Part shown: positions 34,571 through 43,695 of the stretch, one piece after another
How positions within the stretch are numbered: the stretch's first letter is position 1
Layout of the letters: each line of letters begins with the position of its first letter
NCBI GenBank assembly: GCA_964529685.1
Contig: CAZGZC010000001.1
Span: 1-64,000, forward strand
Direction of reading: 5' to 3'
From: JALQUO01 sp964529685
GTDB taxonomy: Bacteria > Pseudomonadota > Alphaproteobacteria > Rickettsiales > Midichloriaceae
Length of the DNA: 64,000 nt
Notes under the pieces: generated by a model
What the model was told of the DNA's origin: nothing
Database searches by the model: none
The model's input: only the letters and a program-made list of their open reading frames with translations
Program-made: the position numbers and the translations under genes

Positions 34571-35074
34571 ATGAATCATCATAAAGATATTTTAGATAAG
34601 GCTGCTAGCGATTTCAACCAGAAGGGATTTGTAATGACTAAGCTAGATGAACTAGTTGGGTGGGCTAGGAGTGGATCAATGTGGCCAATGACTTTTGGTT
34701 TGGCTTGCTGTGCAGTAGAGATGATGCAAGCAGCTGCTAGTAGATACGATATGGACAGGTTTGGTATGTTATTTCGCCCTAGTCCTCGGCAATCAGATGT
34801 GATGATTGTAGCTGGTACTCTTACTAATAAAATGGCTAAAGCACTGAGACTTGTATATGATCAAATGCCTGAACCGCGTTGGGTTATATCTATGGGTAGT
34901 TGTGCTAATGGCGGCGGTTATTATCACTACTCTTACTCAGTAGTCCGTGGATGTGATCAGATAGTGCCAGTTGACATATATGTACCTGGCTGCCCACCTA
35001 GTGCTGAAGCCCTAATTTATGGTTGTTTTTTGCTACAGCAAAAAATTAAGAGGGAGACTAGAAAGCAGAAGTAG
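34571..35074 (+). CDS. nuoB: NADH-quinone oxidoreductase subunit B (NuoB)
   Basis: 167 residues. Carries the N2 iron-sulfur cluster that passes electrons to quinone in complex I. All four cluster ligands are present: the CC pair in FGLACCAVEMM (Cys46, Cys47), Cys111 in MGSCANGGG and Cys141 in VPGCPPSAEAL. AAGGA lies about ten bases before the ATG. nuoA, nuoC and the others are not adjacent, so the nuo set is split. A short degenerate copy of its 3' end follows at about 35100-35150. Confidence 0.96.
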   Translation: MNHHKDILDKAASDFNQKGFVMTKLDELVGWARSGSMWPMTFGLACCAVEMMQAAASRYDMDRFGMLFRPSPRQSDVMIVAGTLTNKMAKALRLVYDQMPEPRWVISMGSCANGGGYYHYSYSVVRGCDQIVPVDIYVPGCPPSAEALIYGCFLLQQKIKRETRKQK

Positions 35075-35095
35075 TACGCAACATTTAAGTAATTT

Positions 35096-35150
35096 TTTTT
35101 GCTGTCACCAGCGATGAAGCCCTAACTTATGATTGTTGCTAATTACTTCA
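35096..35150 (+). pseudogene. Degenerate partial copy of the nuoB 3' end
   Basis: Bases about 35101-35138 match nuoB positions about 34990-35028: TGAAGCCCTAA, then TTATG and TTGTT recur in the same order with single substitutions between (25 bases with two mismatches), preceded by a similar GCTG.C.CACC block. The offset is about 110 bases. It lacks a start and is too short to code; it is a decayed tandem duplication downstream of the intact gene. Confidence 0.6.
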
Positions 35151-35219
35151 AACAAAATCTAAAATTTATTGACTTCCTTGCTGATCTGAAGTAACAATAC
35201 ATTATATAATTTCTACTTC

Positions 35220-35693
35220 ATGAAGCAAATACTGATTATATTTTCAATAATTTTTCCTTTTTTAGCATACTCACTCACTATAGAGTCTGATCAATTGGAT
35301 GTTAACCTAAAAGAGAAGAACGCAACTTTTAGAGGTAATGTTAAGGTAAAAAATGACAAAATAGACTTTTCAGCTGACCTAGTTGAGGTAGAGATTGATG
35401 ACAAATCAAATGATTTGAGTAAGATCAAAGCAGTTAAAGCCTATATGAATAAAGGTCAGTTACATGGCACTATAAAGTCAGGAAGTACAACTTATAATTT
35501 ACTGTCAAGCCTAATAATATTAGATCTTGTTAATAACAAAATTGTAATAGAAGACGCTAACCTTAGTGATAAAACATCAAACATAACAGGCGATAAAATT
35601 ATATATGATATGAAAACAGATCTAGTGTCGGCTTCATCAAAGAATGGAAAAAAAGTTAAAATCTCAATCAGCAATGGCCAAAAAATTGAATGA
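35220..35693 (+). CDS. lptA: LptA/OstA-like LPS transport protein
   Basis: 157 residues with a signal peptide (MKQILIIFSIIFPFLAYS). The mature part is an OstA/LptA beta-jellyroll: SDQLDVNLKEKNATFRGNVK, VKNDKIDFSADLVEVEI and GDKIIYDMKTDLVSASS. LptA bridges LPS across the periplasm between LptC and LptD. No lptB or lptC adjoins it in the window. Its last 20 bases overlap the next gene, on another frame, suggesting co-transcription. Confidence 0.88.
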   Translation: MKQILIIFSIIFPFLAYSLTIESDQLDVNLKEKNATFRGNVKVKNDKIDFSADLVEVEIDDKSNDLSKIKAVKAYMNKGQLHGTIKSGSTTYNLLSSLIILDLVNNKIVIEDANLSDKTSNITGDKIIYDMKTDLVSASSKNGKKVKISISNGQKIE

Positions 35694-35961
35694 TATTGCG
35701 GAAAAAATTATAGTTAAAGCACTAAAAAATGATAAAAATCAACTTTTAACATATAAAATCTCTAAGTCTTGGAATGCAATTCTTGGACCACAAATATCAC
35801 AGATGGTTAAGATAAGTGAGATTACATCTAATGGTTGTTTAATTTTGAAGCTTACAAATCACTGTTATGGAATGGAGATTAATATATATAAAGAGTTGAT
35901 CAATGAAAGAATTAATACATTCTTAGGACAAGAAGTCGTGATGAAAGTTATGATTTTGTGA
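35674..35961 (+). CDS. DUF721/DciA-like protein
   Basis: 95 residues from the ATG at 35674 (MAKKLNDIAEKIIVKALKND); the frame is open from 35644 but the first ten residues fall deep inside lptA. Helical start followed by the DUF721 core: SKSWNAILGPQISQMVKISE and CLILKLTNHCYGMEINIYK, with an I-N-x-F-L-G end. Relatives include DciA, which loads DnaB helicase in bacteria lacking DnaC, as alphaproteobacteria do. Length is shorter than typical DciA, so only the core is present. Confidence 0.75.
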   Translation: MAKKLNDIAEKIIVKALKNDKNQLLTYKISKSWNAILGPQISQMVKISEITSNGCLILKLTNHCYGMEINIYKELINERINTFLGQEVVMKVMIL

Positions 35962-36442
35962 GTGTTATCGTGCGAAGTAAAATTTTGTTAATTTTTTATT
36001 AAACCACGAACGCTAATTAAGCTCTAAAATTATTGTTTCTTGAATTTTTCATTAATTTTTTCATAAAAAACTCTCTTTTAAAGGCAGATAATCTATCTAA
36101 AATGGTTATTCCATTTATTTGATCAATCTCATGTTGTATACAAATATTTAACAATAATAGATTGACTTCTCCTAATAGGAACGGTTATTCCTGAAAAAGA
36201 GACGCTACGCTCATTTGCTTTAATTTTTGCAGCTGAATGCTGTATAATTTCTGGATTAACCATAAAAGATTGGCTCATTAACTACTAATTGTTTATCTAT
36301 TCCTAAATGATTGCCACTCAGACCTATATCTTCATATTCAGTAATTGCATTAAGTATCTAAACTTCTAGTGTCAACAGATTTGCTTGGTTTAGCTTTAAT
36401 ACTTTAATAATATTCAATCTTTTATCTGGCCATAAGATGGTA
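35962..36442 (-). pseudogene. Decayed peptide deformylase paralog
   Basis: Between lptA-dciA and def a broken def-like sequence is readable on the minus strand in several frames (about 36440-36025): AITEYEDIGLSGNHLGIDKQ (compare GIGLAAVQVG), a frame change, then MVNPEIIQHSAAKIKANERS and VSFSGITVPIRRSQSIIVKY, then ICIQHEIDQINGITILDRLS (compare QHEIDHTNGIIFIDHLSRL in def) and REFFMKKLMKNSRNN. The zinc ligand His of HEIDH has become Gln and stops interrupt it. It is too divergent to be a recent copy; it looks like an old second deformylase lost by decay. Confidence 0.75.
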
Positions 36443-36985
36443 TTATTCATACACTTGCTTTCTTAATTTCATTAATTTCTTCAAGGAAAATTCTTTCTTT
36501 AACCGTGAAAGATGATCTATAAAAATTATACCATTAGTATGATCAATCTCATGTTGCGCACAGATAGAGAGTAAGCCTGTAAATTTATCTTTTTGCTTAT
36601 TTCCATCATAATCTAGATAGTCTACTACAATCCACTCATGTCTCTCAACATCACCCTTAATAGTAGGTAATGAAAGACACCTCTCACAGAAAATAACTTT
36701 TTCTTCTGATCTTTTTATTATCTCTGGATTAACCATAAAGATTGGCTTCTGTCTATGTAAAAAATCTTTTTCTAAAGCTTGATCTACATCAATTACTACA
36801 ACTCTTTGATGTACTCCAACCTGTACAGCTGCTAAACCTATACCTTCATTTTTATACATTGTAGCTAACATATTATCCATAAGCTGTCTAATTTCTTGAG
36901 TTATTTCATCTACAGGTTGTGATGAGATATGTAAGCGAGGATCTGGCTCAGTAACTAACTCCAAAATTTTTGCTTTTGTTTCCAT
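36443..36985 (-). CDS. def: Peptide deformylase
   Basis: 180 residues. Removes the formyl group from new N-terminal methionine with a metal held by Cys and two His. Motif 1 is GIGLAAVQVG; motif 3 is QHEIDHTNG with both metal histidines and the catalytic Glu. Motif 2, normally EGCLS, reads CERCLSLP: the metal cysteine is kept but the preceding Gly is Arg, which is unusual. The remaining fold (MVNPEIIKRSEEKVIFC, IVVDYLDYDGNK) is standard. A decayed paralog lies directly downstream. Confidence 0.93.
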   Translation of the reverse strand: METKAKILELVTEPDPRLHISSQPVDEITQEIRQLMDNMLATMYKNEGIGLAAVQVGVHQRVVVIDVDQALEKDFLHRQKPIFMVNPEIIKRSEEKVIFCERCLSLPTIKGDVERHEWIVVDYLDYDGNKQKDKFTGLLSICAQHEIDHTNGIIFIDHLSRLKKEFSLKKLMKLRKQVYE

Positions 36986-37049
36986 TTTTACTTGAATTTT
37001 AACATAAAATAGCTTATCATTGAAAAAATTATAAACAAAAAATCTTAAA

Positions 37050-37268
37050 ATGCCTAAAATAACATACGAAGATTTAGATCCAAATATAGTAGAAATGCTA
37101 CAGAAACTTCAAGATCAAATTAGTGAGTTTGATGTGCGCATTTCAGCTGTTGAAGATGATGTAGATCAACATGAAGAAACTCTTGATGAATTTGAAGAGC
37201 AAATAACAGCACGTATTGAGGCTCTTGAAAATGCAAATCATCACTATGCATGGGCTGCTGCTGCTTAA
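37050..37268 (+). CDS. Small acidic coiled-coil protein (72 aa)
   Basis: Begins MPKITYEDLDPNIVEMLQKL. Residues 15-62 show heptads (ISEFDVRISAVEDDVDQHEE, then TLDEFEEQITARIEALENAN), strongly acidic, predicted as one long helix that would dimerise or trimerise; the end is AWAAAA. No signal peptide or membrane segment. No family recognised. Coding is supported by strict heptad spacing and an ATG with an upstream A-rich leader. It may be a scaffold or partner-binding protein. Confidence 0.7.
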   Translation: MPKITYEDLDPNIVEMLQKLQDQISEFDVRISAVEDDVDQHEETLDEFEEQITARIEALENANHHYAWAAAA

Positions 37269-37409
37269 CCTAACGTATCATCTCTTGGTAAATAATCATT
37301 TATTTATGCAAAACACAATCAAATCTATCAAGCGTTAAGTTAGAAGCATTAGAGTAACTTAAGCGATCAACCTAAGCAGACCTATAATTTGTGCTACATT
37401 ATTATAAAA

Positions 37410-38513
37410 ATGGATCAAATCTCAGTTTATATACATTGGCCCTTTTGCACAAAAAAATGTCCTTATTGTGATTTCAATAGCTTTGTGAGTGACAAGATAG
37501 ATCATAATAGATGGTCCAAAGTTTACTTGAGAGCTATAGATTTTTACTGCGAGTTGTTAAATACTAAAAAAATCAGAAGTATCTTCTTTGGTGGTGGTAC
37601 CCCCTCTCTTGCAACTTCAAATATGATACAATCTATTATAAATAAGTTACGATTAATTAGTCACTTTACAGAAGATATTGAAATAACTTTAGAAGCAAAT
37701 CCAACATCAGTTGAAGCAAAGAAGTTTAGTGAGTTTAGAGATGCTGGTGTCAATAGGGTATCTCTTGGAATACAAAGTTTACGAAATAAGAACTTAAAAT
37801 TCTTAGGCAGGCATCACTCAGTAGATGAAGCTATAGCTGCTATAGAAAGTGTAAAAGCAAGTTTTGATAATTATTCACTCGATTTCATCTATGCATTACC
37901 TCATCAGACTCTTAAAGATTGGGAAAATGAACTAAATGAAGTTATATCTCTAGCTAGCAATCATCTATCGCTATATCAACTGACTATTGAGAATGGTACT
38001 AAATTTGGCACTATGGCTAAAGCTGGTCTTCTTAATGAGATAGATGAAAGCTTGGCATTAGATATGTTTGATATTACAGATGAGATTACCACTAATAATG
38101 GATTATATAGGTATGAAGTTTCTAATCATGCGAGGGTTGGTTTTGAATCATTACATAACCTAAACTATTGGCAGTATGGTGATTATATTGGTATTGGTCC
38201 AGGTGCTCATGGTAGATATGGGAGGCCAAAAGTTATGACGGTGGATGTAAGACAACCAGAGCTTTGGATAAAGTCTGTGACAGAAAAAGGTAATGGTTTG
38301 GACAAAAGAGATATTCTCACAAATGAAGATATGAGGATTGAGAAAATTATGATGGGAATGAGAATGAAAGATGGGATCGATATATCATTAATTTTAGATA
38401 AAAATATTGATGAGCTAACGCAACAAAATCTAATAGAAGTTATAGGGAATAAAATACTTATCACAAGAAATGGAATAAAGTTACTGAACTCGGTAATTGC
38501 TAAACTTATTTAG
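37410..38513 (+). CDS. hemW: HemW-like radical SAM protein
   Basis: 367 residues from the ATG at 37410 (MDQISVYIHWPFCTKKCPYC). The radical-SAM cluster motif CxxxCxxC is Cys13, Cys17 and Cys20. Further marks are IFFGGGTPSL, ITLEANPTSVE, GVNRVSLGIQSL and NYWQYGDYIGIGPGAHGR. HemW was long annotated as oxygen-independent coproporphyrinogen oxidase, but it is a heme chaperone; it lacks the HemN N-terminal extension. The frame is open seven codons upstream, which is not family-like. Confidence 0.93.
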   Translation: MDQISVYIHWPFCTKKCPYCDFNSFVSDKIDHNRWSKVYLRAIDFYCELLNTKKIRSIFFGGGTPSLATSNMIQSIINKLRLISHFTEDIEITLEANPTSVEAKKFSEFRDAGVNRVSLGIQSLRNKNLKFLGRHHSVDEAIAAIESVKASFDNYSLDFIYALPHQTLKDWENELNEVISLASNHLSLYQLTIENGTKFGTMAKAGLLNEIDESLALDMFDITDEITTNNGLYRYEVSNHARVGFESLHNLNYWQYGDYIGIGPGAHGRYGRPKVMTVDVRQPELWIKSVTEKGNGLDKRDILTNEDMRIEKIMMGMRMKDGIDISLILDKNIDELTQQNLIEVIGNKILITRNGIKLLNSVIAKLI

Positions 38514-38580
38514 AGATAGTTGAACAGATTGCAACCTTCTTTGATGAATGGAGATATATTGCAAAAAGATTATAAGTTAG

Positions 38581-39102
38581 CTAAGTGTGCTCAGGATAAT
38601 ATTCTTCTTGTCCACAATCTAGGCTCCAATAAGCCGTTTCTAAACCTGCAATAGCCCCCAAACCAATTAGAACTTTACCATCTGTAGCCCATGCATTTCC
38701 ATATACAAGTTTGAGCAAAGGAACAACTACACCAAAGTGAGTTGTCTGTCCAAAAATTGATTCTGAAAATCTTAATTCCAATAGACCGGCTGCACCAGAA
38801 TGAATTAAACCTTCCTGTGAGAACAATGATGTTTCTTCTTGTAATTTAAGCTGATCCCAATGATGAAAGTTTTCAAAAAAAGCAATTCCAGCCTCAGTTT
38901 GATCACCCAGTTTATTTATTAATAAATCTTTAGCGTTTTTATATTGTCCTGCAAAAAAATCATTGCCTGCAGGATAAAATTGATTGCCCATAGTCTGAAG
39001 AAAACTTCCACCATTTAATACCAAAGAAACTAGGGTCAAAGTTGAGTGAGTCTTGCCAACTAAAAATTTTAGCATTTTTTTTAAAAAAACTTCATATAAC
39101 AA
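38581..39102 (-). CDS. Unknown 173-aa protein
   Basis: Begins MLYEVFLKKMLKFLVGKTHS. It is rich in Gly, Phe and Leu, with a weakly hydrophobic stretch near 18-35 and two hydrophobic Gly-rich stretches (GLLELRFSES region and VLIGLGAIAGLETAYWSL). The second start MLKFLVGK at codon 10 is also possible. An aromatic block FFENFHHWDQLKLQEETSLF lies in the middle. No recognised family. Immediately upstream lies decayed coding-like sequence, so this gene may itself be a remnant of a larger locus. Confidence 0.5.
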   Translation of the reverse strand: MLYEVFLKKMLKFLVGKTHSTLTLVSLVLNGGSFLQTMGNQFYPAGNDFFAGQYKNAKDLLINKLGDQTEAGIAFFENFHHWDQLKLQEETSLFSQEGLIHSGAAGLLELRFSESIFGQTTHFGVVVPLLKLVYGNAWATDGKVLIGLGAIAGLETAYWSLDCGQEEYYPEHT

Positions 39103-39561
39103 CAGTATTACATATATATATTACAGAAATATTACAAAAAATATATTAATTCATACTCAGTAGTATTTTCATCATCTTTTGTGCAGTAATACAGTTAATA
39201 TCTATAGCTGCATAATTATCAAAAAGCATTGCAATTAGATTGGCTAATGAGCAGTGTGTTCCAAGAAATTTCTGTTCTACTATACTTTGTCAATCTGAAG
39301 TTACTATGAAGTCTGTAAGACATATACACATATTAGAAGTTATATTATCAGCGCCTGTTCTTCAATTGATACACAACTACATTGTCTATTTATATTGGAG
39401 GGATCATAAAAATCAATAGCATTAACAAACATTCTGCCATGTATGGAGATTCAAGAAATAATCTATGGTTTTGTAAACGAGATTTATAATCGAACTGAAT
39501 AAATTATATTTTTTATTGTATAATAAAAAATGATTTTAATAGCTTAGCAAAAAATTTATAA
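39103..39561 (-). pseudogene. Decayed unknown gene
   Basis: 459 bases. On the minus strand HGRMFVNAIDFYDPSNINRQ continues to a stop near 39340, then after a frame change QKFLGTHCSLANLIAMLFDN and YAAIDINCITAQKMMKILLS run to a stop at 39146. The pieces are protein-like and in the order expected for one gene, broken by at least one indel and one stop. The second piece resembles the helical-repeat stretch of the gene at 33691 (NPVAIVQLAAIV). No parent family is recognised. Confidence 0.4.
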
Positions 39562-40434
39562 GTGAGTATTAAAGATATAATTTCACAGTTTAAAAGGCAA
39601 AAAAATAGCTCAATTATTATATATGGTGCAACTGCAAGTGGTAAGTCAGCTTTAGCTCTAGAAATAGCGAATCAATTGCAAGATGCTATAATTATCAATA
39701 GTGATTCAATGCAAATTTATAAAGAAATACCTATTATCACTGCTCAACCAAGTGATTTAACAGGCCATTATTTATATGGATTTTTATCTTATAAAGATAA
39801 ATCTTTTTCTGTAGCTAGATGGCTTGTAATGGTGAGAGACATTATAAATTTTACAAATAAAATACCTATAATAGTTGGTGGTACAGGTATGTACATATCT
39901 AGTTTGATTAATGGTTTATCTCAGATACCGTTAATTCCTGATGAAATAACTAAAAATGTTACAAATGATTATGATCAATATGGATTAGAGTATATAAGAA
40001 ACAAACTTTCTAAAGTTGATTCTATAACAGCTAAGAAATTCTCAGATAAACAAAGAATTATAAGGGCATTATCAGTCTATCAAGCTACAGGCAAAACTAT
40101 TTTTCAATTGCAGATGGAGAATCATCAGTATATAGAGACTGAAAAAATCATGAAGATATGGGTAAAGCTAAATAGAAATATTATTTACGAAAGGATTAAT
40201 AAAAGGTTTATAGAAATAATTCAAACTGGCGCTATAGATGAAGCTAGAGCCCTGATTGAAAAGAATTTTGATAATTTACCAAAAGCTATTGGTTTGAAGG
40301 AAATTATCCAGTATATTAAAGATGAGATATCAAAAGAAAATATGATCTCAATAGTGCAGCAGATAACAAGAAACTACGCTAAAAGGCAGGAAACTTGGTT
40401 TAGAAACCAGATAGAGAGTGATATAATTTTATAG
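39562..40434 (+). CDS. miaA: tRNA dimethylallyltransferase MiaA
   Basis: 290 residues. Transfers dimethylallyl to A37 of tRNAs reading U-starting codons, using DMAPP, for which ispH in this window is the source. The P-loop is GATASGKSAL; the substrate blocks are IINSDSMQIYKEIPIITAQP, IIVGGTGMYISSLI and GLKEIIQYI; YAKRQETWFRNQ is near the end. The first start in frame is GTG at 39562; the open frame begins there, consistent with the family N-terminus. Confidence 0.95.
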   Translation: MSIKDIISQFKRQKNSSIIIYGATASGKSALALEIANQLQDAIIINSDSMQIYKEIPIITAQPSDLTGHYLYGFLSYKDKSFSVARWLVMVRDIINFTNKIPIIVGGTGMYISSLINGLSQIPLIPDEITKNVTNDYDQYGLEYIRNKLSKVDSITAKKFSDKQRIIRALSVYQATGKTIFQLQMENHQYIETEKIMKIWVKLNRNIIYERINKRFIEIIQTGAIDEARALIEKNFDNLPKAIGLKEIIQYIKDEISKENMISIVQQITRNYAKRQETWFRNQIESDIIL

Positions 40435-40995
40435 ACCCAAATCTACTATTTTTTCATCTATTTCTCTAAATTATCTCAAAGAGCGTGCTCAAGATCTTTT
40501 GGACTATCTACAGCCTGAACTTGCTTTAATACAAGGTTTCTAACCTAGATTATCCCTAATAAATATAGATTAGGTTTCATTGCAGGAAAATTTGCCGAGT
40601 TTAAGTTAGTGGCAGCGCACTAGCGGAAATACTTCTTATTATATAAACGAATATAGGTATAAAATGGTAAATAGATGCAAAAGACAACATACTGTTTTTG
40701 AAGATTGTGATGAAAAAATATATCAGATACTAAGGTTCTTAAATCGAATATATAGATGATCTAAGGTTTTTCAAATTATCAGTATCGGCAAAAAACTAGC
40801 CACTATTAATCCAGCAACAAGGCTTTTAGCTCCAGATAATGTATTTTACATTACTGCACAAAAAATTTCTTATTTACAAAGTTATCTAATAAGATTGTAA
40901 TTGCTGAAGATCCTAATGTCATTGCCTTCCAGTTCTGCATCAAACTCTGTTTATTTAACAACTTTTACTTTATCAATAAGTGGTAATTCATAAAA
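40435..40995 (+). pseudogene. Gap with coding-like fragments of unknown origin
   Basis: 561 bases between convergent miaA and recD2. A plus-strand open piece at about 40756-40902 reads KVFQIISIGKKLATINPATR then LLAPDNVFYITAQKISYLQS and ends at a stop. Its composition is protein-like but it has no start and no partner. AACCTA and TAGGTT arms about 30 bases apart (40550-40580) form a weak inverted repeat. The remainder shows nothing. Confidence 0.3.
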
Positions 40996-43281
40996 TTATT
41001 GACTACAAAAAGTTTTGAAGAGCCAAGACTTCAACATAGAATAGCGAATTTCAACCTTATTACTTTTTATTGCCATAGCTATAGCACGCTTCTGCCCTAT
41101 TAAAATCAGTCTTTTCTTTGCTCTAGTGATCCCTGTATATAGTAGATTTTTGTTCAGCATTATAAAGTGTTGCGTTAGAATAGGCATTATGACTGTATGG
41201 TATTCTGAGCCTTGCGATTTATGAATTGTAATTGCATATGCGAGAGATATCTGGTCTAGCTCAGTCATATCATAAGTAACATCAAATCCATCAAAATTAA
41301 CTATAATCTCACCTTCTTCACTATCTATCTTTGTAATAAATCCTATGTCTCCGTTAAATATACCTTTTTTATAGTTATTCTCTATCTGTAAAACTTTATC
41401 ACCAACAGTATACTTCACACCAAAGTGTTCAATTCCTGGTTGTTCAACACTGCTTGCATTGAGTAATCTTTGCAGTAATGGATTTATAGCTTTAACTCCA
41501 ACAGATCCTCTCTGCATAGGAGTTAGAACTTGCACATCACTCATCATATCTTGCGGCTGCTCCATCATAACTCGTTTTATCTGCTCTATTGCCTCAATAT
41601 CATCATTAACAGAAATAAATTGAAAATCACTTGTTTTATCTGCTTCGCTTAAAAATGGAATTTTACCACTATTTATCATATGAGCATTAGTGATAATCTT
41701 GCTATGCTGAGCCTGTCTAAAGACTTGGTTTAGCTTTACAATTGTAATCACATCGGAGTTGATAATATCTTGCAGTACTTGTCCTGAGCCAATAGATGGA
41801 AGCTGATCTACATCACCAACAATTATAAGAGTTACAGTTGGCGGTAGTGCTTTAACTATTGCATTGAAAATTTGAGTATCTATCATAGATGCTTCATCTA
41901 GAATAATGAGGTCACATTTGAGATAATGCTTTTCATTATACTTAAATCCAACACGCACTGGATCAAACTCTAGCATTCTATGTATAGTTGAAGAATAAGC
42001 ACCACTGCTCTCTGAAATTCTCTTGGCTGCTCTACCAGTAGGTGCTGCAAGTTTTATTTGAATATTACCTATCCGTAGCTGTGCAAGCTTTGCAATCTTT
42101 ATAATTGAATTTATAAGAGTTGTTTTACCAGTTCCAGGACCACCAGTGATAACCATTACCTTAGACTCTTTCAGCTTTCTAATAGCCATCTCTTGAACTT
42201 CTGCAAGATTGATTTTAAACTTTTGGTTGAGTTGATCAATTGCCCAATCTAGATCTATAGAAATAAAAATTGAACTACCTGTAGTTGCAATACTATGTAA
42301 TTTCTGAGCAATATTTTTCTCCATAAAGTAGAATGGCTTGAAAAAAATCAGTGGATCGATCTGGAGTAATTGGTCTTTATCTATAGTTTGTCCATTTAAA
42401 ATAAAGCCTTCTAAATAAGGTAAAATAGTTATACATCTAGTATCATCTCTTATCATAACTACTATGCGATCAGATCCTATTGATTTATATATTGCCTTTT
42501 CTATGAGATTCTTCTCAACTCCAAGTAGTTCTTGCGTCTTATTAATTAAGACACTTATCGGTAAAGCACATGAACCTGAGGTTGTTGCAGTGACTAATAT
42601 ATGTTCTATTCCTGCAGATATTCTCTTTTCATCATGTGGCTCTATTCCTAAGTTTTTAGCAATTTTATCTGCTGATAGAAAACCAATGCCCTTTATATCC
42701 CGCGCCATAGCATATGGGTTGTCTCGCAGAACGTTTATTGCCGTATCTCCGTAATTATTATATATTTTTGTTGCGATGTTGATAGTGACATTATGGCTTT
42801 GTAGAAAGAGCATCATCTCTTTAATTTTTAAATTATTTGCCCAGCCTTTTGCGATTTTATCAGCTTTTTCATGACTAATACCCCTTATTTTTATTAACTC
42901 ATCTGGGGCATTTTCTATTATATCAATCGCTTTATCGCCAAACATTTCAACTATGTGGCGAGCAACACTAGGACCAATTCCTTTAATAATTCCTGATCCG
43001 AGATATTTCTGTATGCCAGCTACACTTTTAGGTAGCATTAATTGCACATCTATCGCTTGAAATTGCATACCATATTTTTGATTTTGCTGCCAAGTACCTG
43101 TCGTACTAATAATTTCTCCAACGCTTAGGTTGAATGGTGTAGAACCTGTGATTGTAATATGGCCTTTATGCCCCTTAGTTTTGACTTTACAGACGAAAAA
43201 ACCATTGTCATTATTTCTATATGTTAGGATTTCAATTATTCCTGTTATGGTTGTCTTTTCTATATCAAGTATATTTTTCAT
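40996..43281 (-). CDS. recD2: RecD2-type ATP-dependent DNA helicase
   Basis: 761 residues. SF1B 5'-3' helicase acting without RecBC. Parts in order: an N-terminal OB-like region (TTITGIIEILTYRNNDNGFF), helix-hairpin-helix repeats (PDELIKIRGISHEKADKIAK), the Walker A GGPGTGKTTLINSI around residue 380, Walker B ILDEASMIDT, motif III IIVGDVDQLPSIGSGQVLQD, a UvrD-like C-terminal with ITIHKSQGSEYHTVIMP and YTGITRAKKRLI. It belongs with recombination or replication-fork repair functions. Confidence 0.93.
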   Translation of the reverse strand: MKNILDIEKTTITGIIEILTYRNNDNGFFVCKVKTKGHKGHITITGSTPFNLSVGEIISTTGTWQQNQKYGMQFQAIDVQLMLPKSVAGIQKYLGSGIIKGIGPSVARHIVEMFGDKAIDIIENAPDELIKIRGISHEKADKIAKGWANNLKIKEMMLFLQSHNVTINIATKIYNNYGDTAINVLRDNPYAMARDIKGIGFLSADKIAKNLGIEPHDEKRISAGIEHILVTATTSGSCALPISVLINKTQELLGVEKNLIEKAIYKSIGSDRIVVMIRDDTRCITILPYLEGFILNGQTIDKDQLLQIDPLIFFKPFYFMEKNIAQKLHSIATTGSSIFISIDLDWAIDQLNQKFKINLAEVQEMAIRKLKESKVMVITGGPGTGKTTLINSIIKIAKLAQLRIGNIQIKLAAPTGRAAKRISESSGAYSSTIHRMLEFDPVRVGFKYNEKHYLKCDLIILDEASMIDTQIFNAIVKALPPTVTLIIVGDVDQLPSIGSGQVLQDIINSDVITIVKLNQVFRQAQHSKIITNAHMINSGKIPFLSEADKTSDFQFISVNDDIEAIEQIKRVMMEQPQDMMSDVQVLTPMQRGSVGVKAINPLLQRLLNASSVEQPGIEHFGVKYTVGDKVLQIENNYKKGIFNGDIGFITKIDSEEGEIIVNFDGFDVTYDMTELDQISLAYAITIHKSQGSEYHTVIMPILTQHFIMLNKNLLYTGITRAKKRLILIGQKRAIAMAIKSNKVEIRYSMLKSWLFKTFCSQ

Positions 43282-43695
43282 TTTGAAAACTCTATTGCTT
43301 GTATTGATATGTTTTTTAGATGATATATGGTTTGTCTTGTACTCAATCTTAGATTTTATATGGAAAAATTTTCTTGTTGTTAGATACTACTTGTAATTTG
43401 TTGTAGTTCTCTGTTATTAGATTTTTTATAATTAAACTAATTCCAAGTTGAAAGATACTATTGATAATTGATTGATTATCTTTTTGATATTTCAACTTTG
43501 TCATGTCTTTCATCTTGACGTATTTTAGCTTCTAGATCAAGAAATATATTACAAATATGGGGTTGTCTACAACTAATATTAAATACCTTCATTCTTATAT
43601 AACTATCCGATTGATCATATCTGCTAGACATGTATACATAGCAATTTAAAGATTTGCTGTGTAGTTGATAATTTTCCTATTTTAATTGCATAATC
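43282..43695. other. Gap upstream of recD2, one possible micro-ORF
   Basis: 414 bases between recD2 and an unknown membrane-anchored gene, both on the minus strand. It contains a 38-codon minus-strand frame from the ATG at 43592 to a stop at 43476 (MKVFNISCRQPHICNIFLDL, then EAKIRQDERHDKVEISKR). This could be a small protein or the end of a decayed gene; nothing supports either further. No promoter or terminator stands out. Confidence 0.3.
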
